Shown: one piece after another, positions 1-9,983 of the stretch | Layout: every line of letters starts with the position of its first letter | How positions within the stretch are numbered: position 1 is the stretch's first letter | Assembly: GCF_001467895.1 (NCBI RefSeq) | Contig: NZ_LNYO01000001.1 | Coordinates: 173,268 to 237,267, forward strand | DNA length: 64,000 nucleotides | Source: Legionella nautarum | Lineage (GTDB): Bacteria > Pseudomonadota > Gammaproteobacteria > Legionellales > Legionellaceae | Direction: 5' to 3' | Notes under the pieces: model-generated | What the model saw: only the letters and a program-made list of their open reading frames with translations | What the model was told of the DNA's origin: nothing | Database searches by the model: none | Position numbers and translations under genes: made by a program

Positions 1-2
1 AA

Positions 3-809
<807 letters not shown>

Positions 810-812
810 ACT

Positions 813-842
813 GAATTTGTTGGGCCTTGACCCAACAAATTC
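813..842. terminator. Perfect 12-bp hairpin after trxB
   Basis: GAATTTGTTGGG (813-824) pairs perfectly with 831-842 around a 6-base loop. There is no clear T-run, so it is either a weak terminator or a copy of the TTGGGCC-type interspersed palindrome also seen near 1921. Confidence 0.55.
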
Positions 843-877
843 AACTCGACTAAACGCCTTGAAACTAGGAGATTATT

Positions 878-1564
878 ATCCCTTTCCCCATACTTCTAAG
901 CTCTGAAGATTATCGTTTCCCCCCTCCTGAGCAGAGTGATTCACAAGGTTTATTGGCAATCGGTGGCGATTTATCACCTGAACGTATTCTTGCAGCTTAC
1001 CGACAAGGTATCTTTCCTTGGTTCGAACCTGGCGGCCCCATTCTTTGGTGGTCACCTCAGCCCAGACTTATTTTAAAACCGGAGCGTTTTAAATTAGCTC
1101 GCAGCCTTAAACAAGCACTTAAAAAAAACCATTCTTTAACTATTGATCAAGCATTTGCTGCAGTCATTAGAGCATGCGCGCAAGCGGAAGGCCGAATCAA
1201 TCATACTTGGATCAGCGATGAAATGTGCGAAGCTTACACAAAACTCCATCAAATGGGTTATGCTCACTCTTTCGAAATTTGGTCAGAAAATAAATTAGTC
1301 GGTGGCTTGTATGGGCTAAGCTTAGGTCGCGCCTTTTTTGGTGAATCAATGTTCCACTATCAGCGCGATGCCTCGAAAATGGCGATGTATTATCTTTGCC
1401 AAACGCTCGTTTCTTGGCAATTTGACTTTATTGATTGCCAACTACCTACTACTCATTTAGCAAGCTTAGGCGCGGAAGTGATTGCCCGCCGTGAATTTCT
1501 TAAGCTTTTAGAAAAAACTTTAGAACATCCTACGCGACAGGGATTTTGGGAGTTAACCAAATAA
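878..1564 (+). CDS. aat: Leucyl/phenylalanyl-tRNA--protein transferase, apparently without an ATG/GTG/TTG start
   Basis: Transfers Leu or Phe from tRNA to proteins with N-terminal Arg/Lys (N-degron pathway, cytoplasm). Family signatures are QGLLAIGGDLSPERILAAY, GIFPWFEPGGPILWWSPQPR and GGLYGLSLGRAFFGESMF. The first TTG (953) lies inside the conserved block LLAIGGDLSP, so it cannot be the true start. The conserved upstream residues (FPPPEQSDSQG) are in frame, the frame is closed by TAG at 866-868, and no ATG, GTG or TTG lies between. A ribosome binding site AGGAG (867-871) is followed by ATT (875) and ATC (878). I place the start at 878 (6-base spacing), with 875 as the alternative. Function is certain; the start codon is inference. 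Confidence 0.85.
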   Translation: MPFPILLSSEDYRFPPPEQSDSQGLLAIGGDLSPERILAAYRQGIFPWFEPGGPILWWSPQPRLILKPERFKLARSLKQALKKNHSLTIDQAFAAVIRACAQAEGRINHTWISDEMCEAYTKLHQMGYAHSFEIWSENKLVGGLYGLSLGRAFFGESMFHYQRDASKMAMYYLCQTLVSWQFDFIDCQLPTTHLASLGAEVIARREFLKLLEKTLEHPTRQGFWELTK

Positions 1565-1676
1565 TCCTCCCTGCAAAATCGTCCTAATATTGAAAGATAA
1601 ATAGAGGACCATTGCCATTTTCCCGATTTTGGTGCACTATTTGCGCTTTATTCGGATCAAATTTTTTGGGAGCCCC

Positions 1677-1898
1677 ATGGCAAAAGAAGATCACATTGAG
1701 ATGCTTGGTACGGTTGTCGATACCCTGCCTAATACTATGTTTCGTGTGGAGCTAGAAAACGGTCATATCATAACTGCTCATATTTCTGGCCGCATGCGCA
1801 AAAACTACATTCGCATTCTTACAGGCGACAAAGTAAAAGTAGAGTTAACTCCCTATGATTTGACCAAAGGTCGCATCATTTTTCGCGATAAAAACTAA
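1677..1898 (+). CDS. infA: Translation initiation factor IF-1
   Basis: A 73-residue OB-fold protein that binds the 30S A site during initiation. The sequence [20 protein letters not shown] through GRIIFRDKN is textbook IF-1 and has the family's usual length. The frame is open further upstream, but the conserved protein begins at ATG 1677, preceded by GGGAG (1668-1672). It lies downstream of aat in the same direction. Confidence 0.97.
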   Translation: MAKEDHIEMLGTVVDTLPNTMFRVELENGHIITAHISGRMRKNYIRILTGDKVKVELTPYDLTKGRIIFRDKN

Positions 1899-1920
1899 GA
1901 TAAATTTGCTTGTCATTTCA

Positions 1921-1950
1921 AGTAGGTTGGGCCTTGGCCCATCGACCTTC
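1921..1950. repeat. Short TTGGGCC/GGCCCA interspersed palindrome
   Basis: AGGTTGGGCCTTGGCCCATC resembles the loop-side sequence of the hairpin at 813-842 (TTGGGCCTTGACCCAA). It is a short repeated hairpin in non-coding DNA after infA. Confidence 0.4.
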
Positions 1951-2012
1951 CTGGCTAAGCGGTATCTAGCTTATACTCCGATCTTGTAGTCTAAATTAAC
2001 CATTCGGACTCT

Positions 2013-2440
2013 GAGGTATCCCCACGAAATGAGTATCTAAGGATTTGTATTAATTTTATCCCGTTCAGCCTGAGGAGCACGCATGACGTGCGTCCCGAAG
2101 CCTGTCCTGAGGCTCTCGAAGGGGGTCTGCCCTGAGGCTCTCGAAGGGATCTTTTGCGACACTTCGAGACAGCGCTGCGCGCTTCCTCAGTGCGAACGGG
2201 ATAAACATAAAGATCACGAAATGAGTATCTAGGGAATTTGTATTAATTTTATTCCGTTCAGCCTAAGGAGCACGCATGGCGTGCGTCTCGAAGCCTGTCC
2301 TGAGGCTCTCGAAGGGGCTTTTTGCGACACTTCGAGACAGCGCTGCGCGCTTCCTCAGTGCGAACGGGATAAACATAAACATCACGAAACGAGTATCTAG
2401 GGAATTTGTATTAATTTTTATTCCGTTCAGCCTCAGGAAG
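2013..2440 (+). repeat. MITE-like interspersed repeat, tandemly expanded copy (family A)
   Basis: Starts with the terminal motif GAGGTATCCCCACGAAAT (2013-2030). It then contains two tandem units (about 2023-2214 and 2215-2382) and the beginning of a third (2383-2440). Each unit runs from CACGAAATGAGTATCT through a CTGAGG...CTCTCGAAGGG segment to a CACTTCGAGACAGCGCTGCG...GCGAACGGGATAAAC segment. Related copies lie at 10365-10459, 17280-17540 and 44227-44512. Open frames across it are repeat artefacts. The mirrored right terminus is missing here. Confidence 0.8.
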
Positions 2441-2444
2441 CCAA

Positions 2445-2466
2445 GCTATTCTTTGCAAAGAATAGC
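2445..2466 (-). terminator. 22-bp palindrome directly after pmbA
   Basis: GCTATTCTTTG (2445-2455) is followed by its exact complement CAAAGAATAGC (2456-2466). It ends one base from the pmbA stop codon. Probably a transcript-end hairpin. Confidence 0.5.
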
Positions 2467-2467
2467 C

Positions 2468-3826
2468 TTAACTCCCCGCTATCATCATTTCTTCGATCAA
2501 TATCGAACCGCAACGCGTTGAAATATTAGGATTGATATCACTACCAACCGCAATGATCGTCTTAAACATATCCTTTAAGTTACCTGCGATAGTGATCTCT
2601 TCAACTGGAAATTGAATCTTCCCCTTTTCTACCCAAAATCCCGCAGCACCTCGTGAATAATCACCAGTTAAACCATTAACACCCTGGCCCATTAATTCGG
2701 TTACCAGTAAACCCTTATACATTTTTTGCAATAATTCATGCAAATCACCCGCAGTTGCATCTACGGTCAAATTATGAACTCCGCCACTATTAGCCGATGT
2801 TTTTAATCCCATACGACGCGCTGAGTAACTACCTAAGACATACTGGCTAACTCGACCGTCCTCCACAAAAACATTATTTCGTGTAGGCACTCCTTCTCCA
2901 TCATAAGGCGAACTTCCTAAAGCACCCAACAGAAAGGGTTGTTCGTAGATTTTAAATCCGCTAGGAAAAACTTGCTGACCAATAGAATCCAGTAAAAATG
3001 AATTTTTTCGGTATAGGTTTGAACCATTAATAGCATTGAGGAAACTTGAAATTAGCCCGCTGGAAATACGCGATGAAAACAAAACCGGCACTTTTTGAGT
3101 CGCTATTTTTTTTGCACCTAAGCGACTAGTAGCTCGCTCAACTGCCGTTTTTGCCATCAATTCTAAGGAATGCAAATGCCTGTGATCCCGTGCCGTGGTG
3201 TAGTCATAATCGCGTTGCATTGTTTTGCCTTTTTTTGCAACCATGGAACAACTGACGCTGTGGCGAGTACTTTGTACAATCCCTTCACCCCCATAGGTAT
3301 TCGCAAAAGCATTACAAAACTCATAAGTTGAAAAATTAACACCGTCTGAATTGCTTATCCGCTTATCCAATGACAAAGCGTGTGCTTCACAGGCCAGGGC
3401 TTTTTCTATTGCTTCTCGAGGACTAATACTCCAGGGATGATAAAGATCTAAATCGGGATGGCGATTCGTCATTAACTCACGGTCGGGAAGTCCAAAACAA
3501 GGATCTTCAGCACTCACCCGAGCTATATCACAGGCAGCGGCTACTAAACTGTCCAGGGCCGCCGGCGAAGTATCCGTGCTGCTTGCCCCTCCTTTGCGAT
3601 GTCCTATATAAACCACTAGACTGACGCCTTTATCTTCACTAAAAGCCACTGTTTCAACTTCGCCCATTCGCACATCCACTGAATAGCCGCTATCGTGGTT
3701 AACAGAGACTGCTGCGTCGGTTGCACCTTTATTACGTGCCCTTGCCAAAACATCCTGCATTAATTCAATTAAATTGCGGGTTGACTTAACTACTACTCTA
3801 TTGTTATTTTCCGGTAATGTTTGCAT
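2468..3826 (-). CDS. pmbA: PmbA/TldE-like metalloprotease-complex subunit
   Basis: Partner of TldD in the TldD/TldE peptidase. The family takes part in microcin maturation and proteolysis of unfolded peptides. The 452-residue protein has the usual PmbA length. Family features are FSEDKGVSLVVYIGHRKGGASS, the C-terminal SSPYDGEGVPTRNNVFVEDG and GLTGDYSRGAAGFWVEKG. It lacks the HExxxH zinc motif, as expected for TldE. The frame extends upstream to 3943, but that would overlap the divergent gene at 3873, and family similarity begins at MQTLPENNN (ATG at 3826). The ribosome binding site there is weak. No tldD lies in the window. Confidence 0.9.
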   Translation of the reverse strand: MQTLPENNNRVVVKSTRNLIELMQDVLARARNKGATDAAVSVNHDSGYSVDVRMGEVETVAFSEDKGVSLVVYIGHRKGGASSTDTSPAALDSLVAAACDIARVSAEDPCFGLPDRELMTNRHPDLDLYHPWSISPREAIEKALACEAHALSLDKRISNSDGVNFSTYEFCNAFANTYGGEGIVQSTRHSVSCSMVAKKGKTMQRDYDYTTARDHRHLHSLELMAKTAVERATSRLGAKKIATQKVPVLFSSRISSGLISSFLNAINGSNLYRKNSFLLDSIGQQVFPSGFKIYEQPFLLGALGSSPYDGEGVPTRNNVFVEDGRVSQYVLGSYSARRMGLKTSANSGGVHNLTVDATAGDLHELLQKMYKGLLVTELMGQGVNGLTGDYSRGAAGFWVEKGKIQFPVEEITIAGNLKDMFKTIIAVGSDINPNISTRCGSILIEEMMIAGS

Positions 3827-3872
3827 GGTGGTTCTGCCGCTATCAAGTTTGTTATAAGGATACAAGATTAAT

Positions 3873-4661
3873 ATGCCCAGGCAAACCATTGTTCTTCCAA
3901 AATGGCTGACCCGAAAATCTGTGCTTAAAATTTTAACTGCCATCCCGTTGCTATTCTTTTTTACAAGCTGTACTCAAGCTGCTGAGGACTGGCGTACCCT
4001 TGCGCCTGGTATTGAATATCAAGATATTGATGGCAATTATCTTACGCCTTGGTCGCATCTTCATGCTTTTCGCATCAATTTAAAAGAGAATGAACTCTCA
4101 CTCGTTTCTGCCAAAGATTTGTCACGCGAGCATGCCTCCGTTGATGAATATGTTCAATTCTCTAAAGCCTTATTAGCGGTTAATGGCGGTTTTTTTGATA
4201 ATAATTATAAGCCGCTAGGTCTAAGAGTTTATAATAAACAGCAACAAAACCCTGCAAAAAACATTAGCTGGTGGGGCGTATTTTACGTTAAAAACCAGAA
4301 GCCTTATTTATCGAGTATCAGTCAATATCATTATAAGAATCAGGTTGATTTCGCAATTCAAAGTGGTCCGCGGCTATTGATCAATAATCGCATTCCACCG
4401 CTTAAGCCTGGCAGAGCAGAACGTTCTGCTTTAGGTATAACACATGACGGTCGAGTTATTGTTGTTGTTACCGACAATTTGCCTCTATCTACAACCGAAT
4501 TAGCTCAGCTTATGAAAGCACCGCCGCTCAACTGTGAAAATGCGCTCAATCTTGACGGTGGTAGTTCAAGTCAATTGCATGCTAAGATCGATTCCTTTCA
4601 ATTAGAGGTTCATGGATTTTCCAATGTCAGTGATGCTGTCATTGTCAAAGAGCGAAAATAA
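3873..4661 (+). CDS. Secreted phosphodiester glycosidase-like (NAGPA/DUF2233) protein
   Basis: A 262-residue protein of the NAGPA-like family. The name-giving enzyme uncovers mannose 6-phosphate by removing GlcNAc from a phosphodiester; bacterial members act outside the cytoplasm on unknown substrates. Conserved blocks are NGGFFD (104-109), SGPRLL (164-169) and NLDGGSSSQL (226-235). The N-terminus has basic residues and a hydrophobic stretch to about 32, followed by Cys33 (FTSC). This is an atypical lipobox, so it may be a lipoprotein or carry an ordinary signal peptide. Divergent from pmbA with 46 bp between start codons. Family is clear; substrate is unknown. Confidence 0.8.
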   Translation: MPRQTIVLPKWLTRKSVLKILTAIPLLFFFTSCTQAAEDWRTLAPGIEYQDIDGNYLTPWSHLHAFRINLKENELSLVSAKDLSREHASVDEYVQFSKALLAVNGGFFDNNYKPLGLRVYNKQQQNPAKNISWWGVFYVKNQKPYLSSISQYHYKNQVDFAIQSGPRLLINNRIPPLKPGRAERSALGITHDGRVIVVVTDNLPLSTTELAQLMKAPPLNCENALNLDGGSSSQLHAKIDSFQLEVHGFSNVSDAVIVKERK

Positions 4662-4678
4662 AATCAAAGGATATTTAA

Positions 4679-5542
4679 ATGAGTTTAATTATTCGTGCTG
4701 CAACTCCAGAAGATATTAATGCCTGCGGAGAAATTATACACAAAGCCTTCACGAATATTGCCACAACTCATAAATTCAGCCCTGATTTTTCCAATTTGGA
4801 GGCTGCCAAATTTGTCGCTCAAACGAACATAGAAGATCCTCTAACTTTCAGTGTGGTTGCTGAAAGAAATGGAAAAATACTAGGTTCAAATTTTTTAGAT
4901 AAGCGCGATGGCATCTATGGTGTGGGTCCTATTTCTGTCGATATAGACACTCAAAGTAGTGGTGTGGGTCGACAATTAATGCAGGCCGTTCTTAAAGAGG
5001 GGCGTGAAGCTCGCGGGATACGTCTTGTTCAAGATGCCTTCAATATGGCAAGTATGTCGCTTTATTCTTCTCTGGGCTTTGATATTCGAGAACCGCTTTT
5101 GACCATGAAAGGTAAACCCAAATCCGAGCCCTTAGCAGAAGTTGAGGTTAGGCCTTTTATAATGAACGATCTTGAAGAATGTGCTTCTTTGTGTAAGAAA
5201 GTGCTTGGCTTTGACCGCAGCCAAGCCTTGCAAAAAGCCTTGCCTTGTTCATCCGCTTTTGTTGCTTTGCGAAAAAAAAAGATTATTGCCTACAGCTCGG
5301 CTATCACTTTCTGGCCTTTAAATTACAGTGTTGCCCTTGACGATGAAGCTATGGGCGCCTTAATGTTAGGTGCAGCTCCCTTTTGTGAAGAACCCTTATC
5401 TTTCATATTAATGTCTCGACAAACAAATTTTTTTCGCTGGTGTCTTAGTCAAGGGCTACGCGCTTTGAGTCCAAGAACATTAATGACGATGGGTGACTAT
5501 CAAGAACCTCAAGGTTATTATTCACCAACGGTTTTTTATTAA
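4679..5542 (+). CDS. GNAT-family N-acetyltransferase
   Basis: A 287-residue acetyl-CoA-dependent acetyltransferase-like protein. The N-terminal GNAT fold is visible as IIRAATPEDINACGEIIHKA, then the acetyl-CoA-binding motif A region VDIDTQSSGVGRQLMQAVL (Q-x-x-G-x-G) and LYSSLGFDIREPL. The second half (from about residue 150, VEVRPFIMNDLEECASLC) looks like a second, weaker GNAT-type domain, as in tandem GNAT proteins. It starts at ATG 4679 behind AAAGGAT, 17 bp after the preceding gene, and is probably co-transcribed with it. Substrate unknown. Confidence 0.8.
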   Translation: MSLIIRAATPEDINACGEIIHKAFTNIATTHKFSPDFSNLEAAKFVAQTNIEDPLTFSVVAERNGKILGSNFLDKRDGIYGVGPISVDIDTQSSGVGRQLMQAVLKEGREARGIRLVQDAFNMASMSLYSSLGFDIREPLLTMKGKPKSEPLAEVEVRPFIMNDLEECASLCKKVLGFDRSQALQKALPCSSAFVALRKKKIIAYSSAITFWPLNYSVALDDEAMGALMLGAAPFCEEPLSFILMSRQTNFFRWCLSQGLRALSPRTLMTMGDYQEPQGYYSPTVFY

Positions 5543-5599
5543 AGCCCTTTGACCATGCGATCTGCTAACTTTTTTGACATAAATAAAAGCTCCCACAAA

Positions 5600-5608
5600 T
5601 TATCCACA
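5600..5608 (+). promoter_or_regulatory. Consensus DnaA box upstream of nrdAB
   Basis: TTATCCACA is an exact match to the DnaA box. A near match, TTATCCCAA, follows at 5611-5619. nrdAB of E. coli is also DnaA-regulated, so position and sequence agree. Binding is inferred. Confidence 0.6.
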
Positions 5609-5646
5609 GCTTATCCCAAAATTATTCCCTTGACCCGAGGGAAAAA

Positions 5647-5692
5647 ACACAATATATAGGGCTAAATTTTTTTTGATCACAATATATTGTGT
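5647..5692. promoter_or_regulatory. Tandem NrdR boxes
   Basis: ACACAATATATAGGGC (5647-5662) and TCACAATATATTGTGT (5677-5692) both match the NrdR-box pattern (acaCwAtATaTwGtgt). Their centres are 30 bp apart, close to the usual three helical turns. They lie upstream of nrdA and are expected to bind the NrdR repressor, whose gene is not in the window. Confidence 0.8.
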
Positions 5693-5715
5693 TTTTAATC
5701 AGCTATACTTATTAT
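5687..5715 (+). promoter_or_regulatory. Candidate nrdA promoter
   Basis: -35 TTGTGT (5687-5692) and -10 TATTAT (5710-5715) with a 17-bp spacer. The -35 element is inside the second NrdR box, so NrdR binding would block it. Confidence 0.45.
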
Positions 5716-5805
5716 ATGACTCTACCTTATTCTTAAAGTAGACCCACAGCTGATTTTCATGGAATGAGCGTCCTTGGGTGAAACAAATACCTTCGTGGAG
5801 AAAAC

Positions 5806-8628
5806 ATGTCTGAGATTCTAGAGCCGGTAAAAGATGTATCGCAAATAAGTCAACTGGAATTGACCGCTAATGCCCCAGGTTCACTGAAAACCATTAAGCG
5901 TAATGGCAAAGTTGTCGCTTATGATGACAACAAAATTAAAGTGGCTATTACCAAAGCATTTATTGCCGAAGAAGGTGGCAATGCCGCGGCTTCCAATCGT
6001 ATTCATCAGCAAGTCGAGGAAATTGCCCAACAAATTACGCAAACCTTCAAACGCCGTCTCCCAAGTGGTGGCACGATTCATATTGAAGACATTCAAGATC
6101 AGGTTGAACTAACTTTGATGCGTAGCGGCGAATATAAAATTGCTCGTGCCTATGTTCTTTATCGCGAAGAACATCGCAAAGCACGTGAAGCCAGTTTAAA
6201 ACAAGTTAGCGCTGATTCTAAAGTTTTATTGATCACCATGCCCAATGGCGAACTTGCGCCTCTCGATATGGAGCGTGTCAATACGATCGTTGCGGAAGCT
6301 TGCCGCGATTTGGACAATGTAAAAGCCGAACCAGTGATTAAAGATGCTCTACGCAATCTCTTTAATCATGCAAAATTAGATGATGTCCATAGAGCACTGA
6401 TTATGTCGGCGCGAACAATGGTAGAAAAAGAGCCTAACTACACTTATGTCAGTGCTCGCTTGCTCTTAGACAGCCTCCGTTCTGAAGCATTAAGTAAACT
6501 GCAACTGCAATCAGAAGCTACCTTCGACGAAATGGCTGAGCTTTATCCTGCTTATTTCAAAGCTTATATTGCCCATGGTATCGTTCAAGGCATACTTGAT
6601 CATCGTTTAAGTGAATTTGATTTAGATAAACTGGCTAAAGCTTTACTTCCCCAACGCGACATGAAATTTACTTATCTAAGTCTACAAACACTCTACGATC
6701 GCTATTTTATTCATGAAAAAGGCGTGCGTTATGAATTACCTCAAGCGTTTTTCATGCGTGTAGCCATGGGTCTTGCTATTCGTGAACAAAATCGTGAAGA
6801 CAAAGCCATTGAATTCTACCAACTTCTTTCTTCTTTTGATTATATGTCGTCTACCCCCACCCTCTTTAATTCAGGGACAATTAGGCCACAATTATCAAGC
6901 TGTTATTTAACGACTGTGCCTGATGATCTGGATGGAATTTACAGTGCAATTAAAGATAATGCCTTACTCTCAAAATTTGCGGGTGGCTTGGGTAATGATT
7001 GGACCCCTGTAAGAGCGATGGGTTCTCATATTAAAGGCACTAATGGTAAATCACAGGGTGTTGTACCTTTCTTAAACGTTGCCGACGCTACTGCAGTCGC
7101 TGTTAACCAAGGGGGTAAACGCAAAGGTGCTGTTTGTGCTTACCTCGAATGTTGGCATCGTGACGTGGAAGAATTTCTCGACCTTCGTAAAAACACCGGT
7201 GACGACAGACGACGTACCCATGACATGAATACAGCTTTATGGATTCCCGATTTATTTATGAAGCGTGTTCATGAAGACGGCGAATGGACCCTGTTTTCTC
7301 CCGATGAGGTGCCGGAATTACATGATGCCTATGGTAACGCTTTTGAAACACTCTACGTCAGCTATGAAGAAAAAGCACGTCAAGGGCAAATTAAGAATGT
7401 TAAAACCCTATCTGCGGTCAAACTGTGGCGCCGTATGCTGTCCATGTTATTTGAAACTGGCCATCCTTGGTTAACGTTTAAAGACGCTTGCAATCTACGT
7501 TCACCACAACAACATGCCGGGGTTATCCATAGCTCAAACCTTTGTACTGAAATTACGCTGAATACTTCAGTGGATGAGATTGCAGTTTGTAATTTAGGCA
7601 GCGTGAATTTGCCTGCTCATATTCGCAATGGCAAAATCGATCGCGAAAAATTAAAACGTACGATTACCACTGCAGTTCGCATGCTTGATAACGTCGTCGA
7701 TATTAACTACTACTCAGTACCACAAGCGCGTAACTCTAACTTGAAACATCGACCCGTTGGTCTTGGTATGATGGGTTTTCAGGATGCGCTTTATGAGCTA
7801 AAGCTAGACTATACTTCTAAGCAGGCAGTCGAATTTGCCGATGAATCGATGGAATTAGTAAGTTATTATGCTATCGAAGCCTCTTGCGACTTAGCTAAAG
7901 AACGAGGCAGCTATTCAAGTTATGAAGGGTCGTTATGGAGCAAAGGTATTCTACCTATCGACTCGATCAATTTGTTACAGCAAACTCGCAATAAATACCT
8001 TGAACAAGATCGTTCACAACGCTTAGATTGGGAAAGTTTGCGCGTTAAAGTACGCACGCAAGGTATGCGTAACTCGAATGTGATGGCGATTGCTCCAACA
8101 GCAACGATTTCCAATATCTGTGGTGTATCGCAGTCCATTGAGCCAACGTATCAAAACTTATATGTGAAGTCGAATTTATCAGGCGAATTCACGGTTGTGA
8201 ACCCCTATTTAGTCGCTGATTTAAAAGCACTGAATCTTTGGGATGAAGTAATGGTCAATGACTTAAAGTATTTTAATGGTAGCGTGGAACCGATCAGCCG
8301 AATACCCAGGGAGTTGAAGTCCCGTTATGCCACTGCCTTTGAAATTGATCCCATGTGGTTGGTTGAAGCAGCATCTCGCCGGCAAAAATGGATCGACCAA
8401 GCGCAGTCACTAAATATTTATATGGCAAAACCATCTGGTAAAAAACTAGATCAATTATACAAACATGCATGGCTATGCGGCTTAAAAACCACCTATTACT
8501 TACGCAGTCTAGGGGCTAGTAATGCGGAAAAATCGACGGTTACTGATGGCGCGCTCAACGCAGTCAAAATCGAAGAAGAGCCTAAAGTATGCTCTATTCT
8601 CGACCCTGATTGCGAAGCCTGCCAATAA
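5806..8628 (+). CDS. nrdA: Ribonucleoside-diphosphate reductase, alpha subunit (class Ia)
   Basis: Large catalytic subunit that converts NDPs to dNDPs. At 940 residues it is the long form with two N-terminal ATP-cone regions (about 30-125, KTIKRNGKVVAYDD onward, and about 140-225, VLLITMPNGELAPLD onward), which sense ATP/dATP. The catalytic core shows the substrate-site Cys in RPQLSSCYLTTV, the N-x-C-x-E motif in SNLCTEITLN and the paired Cys in AVCNLGSVNL. The C-terminus CSILDPDCEACQ carries the redox-relay cysteines. Start ATG 5806 is preceded by GGAG. It lies 14 bp before nrdB and behind NrdR and DnaA sites. Confidence 0.97.
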   Translation: MSEILEPVKDVSQISQLELTANAPGSLKTIKRNGKVVAYDDNKIKVAITKAFIAEEGGNAAASNRIHQQVEEIAQQITQTFKRRLPSGGTIHIEDIQDQVELTLMRSGEYKIARAYVLYREEHRKAREASLKQVSADSKVLLITMPNGELAPLDMERVNTIVAEACRDLDNVKAEPVIKDALRNLFNHAKLDDVHRALIMSARTMVEKEPNYTYVSARLLLDSLRSEALSKLQLQSEATFDEMAELYPAYFKAYIAHGIVQGILDHRLSEFDLDKLAKALLPQRDMKFTYLSLQTLYDRYFIHEKGVRYELPQAFFMRVAMGLAIREQNREDKAIEFYQLLSSFDYMSSTPTLFNSGTIRPQLSSCYLTTVPDDLDGIYSAIKDNALLSKFAGGLGNDWTPVRAMGSHIKGTNGKSQGVVPFLNVADATAVAVNQGGKRKGAVCAYLECWHRDVEEFLDLRKNTGDDRRRTHDMNTALWIPDLFMKRVHEDGEWTLFSPDEVPELHDAYGNAFETLYVSYEEKARQGQIKNVKTLSAVKLWRRMLSMLFETGHPWLTFKDACNLRSPQQHAGVIHSSNLCTEITLNTSVDEIAVCNLGSVNLPAHIRNGKIDREKLKRTITTAVRMLDNVVDINYYSVPQARNSNLKHRPVGLGMMGFQDALYELKLDYTSKQAVEFADESMELVSYYAIEASCDLAKERGSYSSYEGSLWSKGILPIDSINLLQQTRNKYLEQDRSQRLDWESLRVKVRTQGMRNSNVMAIAPTATISNICGVSQSIEPTYQNLYVKSNLSGEFTVVNPYLVADLKALNLWDEVMVNDLKYFNGSVEPISRIPRELKSRYATAFEIDPMWLVEAASRRQKWIDQAQSLNIYMAKPSGKKLDQLYKHAWLCGLKTTYYLRSLGASNAEKSTVTDGALNAVKIEEEPKVCSILDPDCEACQ

Positions 8629-8642
8629 TGAGGAGAAAATAA

Positions 8643-9749
8643 ATGTCTGGTTCTACTAGAGAACATACAAGAACACCCGAGTTTTTGGGTGCAACCGGTT
8701 TAGAAACCCTAGAAATGGGCGCTGGCCGCATTCATGTTGATGATAAACAAATTATTAATTGTCGTGCCGATTTAAACCAATTAGTACCTTTTAAATACAC
8801 CTGGGCCTGGGATAAATATTTAACCGGCTGCGCTAACCATTGGATGCCCAATGAAATCAATATGAGTGCAGACGTTGCACTATGGAAAGATCCGAATGGA
8901 TTAACTGCTGATGAACGCCTCATTGTCCTCCGCAATTTAGGCTTTTTCTCAACGGCTGATTCCTTAGTGGCCAACAACTTAGTATTGGCTGTTTACCGTC
9001 ATATTACTAATCCTGAGTGCCGCCAATACTTACTTCGCCAAGCCTTCGAAGAAGCCTTGCATACTCATGCCTATCAATATGTTATTGAAAGCTTAGGCCT
9101 GGATGAGGCCGCTGTATTTAACATGTACAGGGAAATCCCCGCTGTCGCAAATAAAGCGTCTTGGGCCCTACCCTTCACTCAAAGTTTGGGGGATCCTGAT
9201 TTCCACACCGGTACTCCAGAAAACGATCAACGATTGTTACGTGACTTGATTGCCTTCTATGTGGTTTTTGAAGGGATTTTCTTCTACGTTGGCTTCACTC
9301 AAATTCTTTCTATGGGAAGACGCAACAAAATGGTAGGAACCTCTGAACAATTCCAATACATTTTGCGCGATGAATCCATGCATATGAATTTTGGTATCGA
9401 TGTTATTAATCAAATCAAAATTGAAAATCCTCATCTGTGGACTCCTGCTTTCAAAGAAGAAATCATTCAATTGATTAAAGAAGGCGTTGAATTAGAGTAT
9501 CAATATGCTAAAGACACTATGCCTCACGGCATTTTAGGCATGAATGCAGAAATGTTTGAGGAATATATTCACTTTATTGCTAACCGTCGCCTTAACCAAA
9601 TTGGCCTAGCAGAGCAATATCCAGGTGCAGAAAATCCATTCCCGTGGATGAGTGAAATGATGGATTTGAAAAAAGAGAAAAATTTCTTTGAAACTCGAGT
9701 CATTGAATATCAAGCAGGCGGTACTTTAAGTTGGGAAGATGAGGATTAA
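8643..9749 (+). CDS. nrdB: Ribonucleoside-diphosphate reductase, beta subunit (class Ia)
   Basis: Di-iron/tyrosyl-radical subunit (368 residues) partnering NrdA. Metal ligands line up with E. coli R2: Asp106 (STADSL), Glu137 and His140 ([10 protein letters not shown]), and a later E-x-x-H in [10 protein letters not shown]. The radical Tyr is Tyr144, so this is a normal tyrosyl-radical R2 rather than a Tyr-less variant. The start is preceded by GAGGAG. Followed by a clear terminator at 9772. Confidence 0.97.
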   Translation: MSGSTREHTRTPEFLGATGLETLEMGAGRIHVDDKQIINCRADLNQLVPFKYTWAWDKYLTGCANHWMPNEINMSADVALWKDPNGLTADERLIVLRNLGFFSTADSLVANNLVLAVYRHITNPECRQYLLRQAFEEALHTHAYQYVIESLGLDEAAVFNMYREIPAVANKASWALPFTQSLGDPDFHTGTPENDQRLLRDLIAFYVVFEGIFFYVGFTQILSMGRRNKMVGTSEQFQYILRDESMHMNFGIDVINQIKIENPHLWTPAFKEEIIQLIKEGVELEYQYAKDTMPHGILGMNAEMFEEYIHFIANRRLNQIGLAEQYPGAENPFPWMSEMMDLKKEKNFFETRVIEYQAGGTLSWEDED

Positions 9750-9771
9750 TTTTAAGGTTCATCTCTGTACT

Positions 9772-9807
9772 CCTGTATGATGCTAGGCGTCATACAGGTT
9801 TCTTTTT
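9772..9807 (+). terminator. Rho-independent terminator of nrdAB
   Basis: CCTGTATGA (9772-9780) pairs with TCATACAGG (9790-9798), followed by TTTCTTTTT. A perfect 9-bp stem with a T-run, 23 bp after nrdB. Confidence 0.85.
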
Positions 9808-9925
9808 GCTAAGCTTTTTCAAACCTGCTTTGATAATCGAAGCACTTCAAGACTCTCGAAATTACTCCTATTTGGTTCTTGACGTGTTTCGTTTATCAAA
9901 GCAATTTCTCTCAAAATGAGACCAA

Positions 9926-9954
9926 TTGACGTTCTAATCCGCCTATGCTAGCTT
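9926..9954 (+). promoter_or_regulatory. Candidate promoter of the small membrane protein gene
   Basis: TTGACG (9926-9931), 17-bp spacer, TAGCTT (9949-9954), 30 bp before ATG 9984. The -35 is strong and the -10 is poor. Confidence 0.35.
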
Positions 9955-9983
9955 TTAACTGATTGAAACTAAAAGGAGTTAGT

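Noticed and set aside
953..955. TTG as the start of aat
   Set aside because: It falls within a conserved family block, so a protein starting there would lack its N-terminal part.
2276..2521. 81-residue plus-strand open frame
   Set aside because: Lies in the family A repeat and runs into the end of pmbA on the other strand; its composition follows the repeat palindromes.
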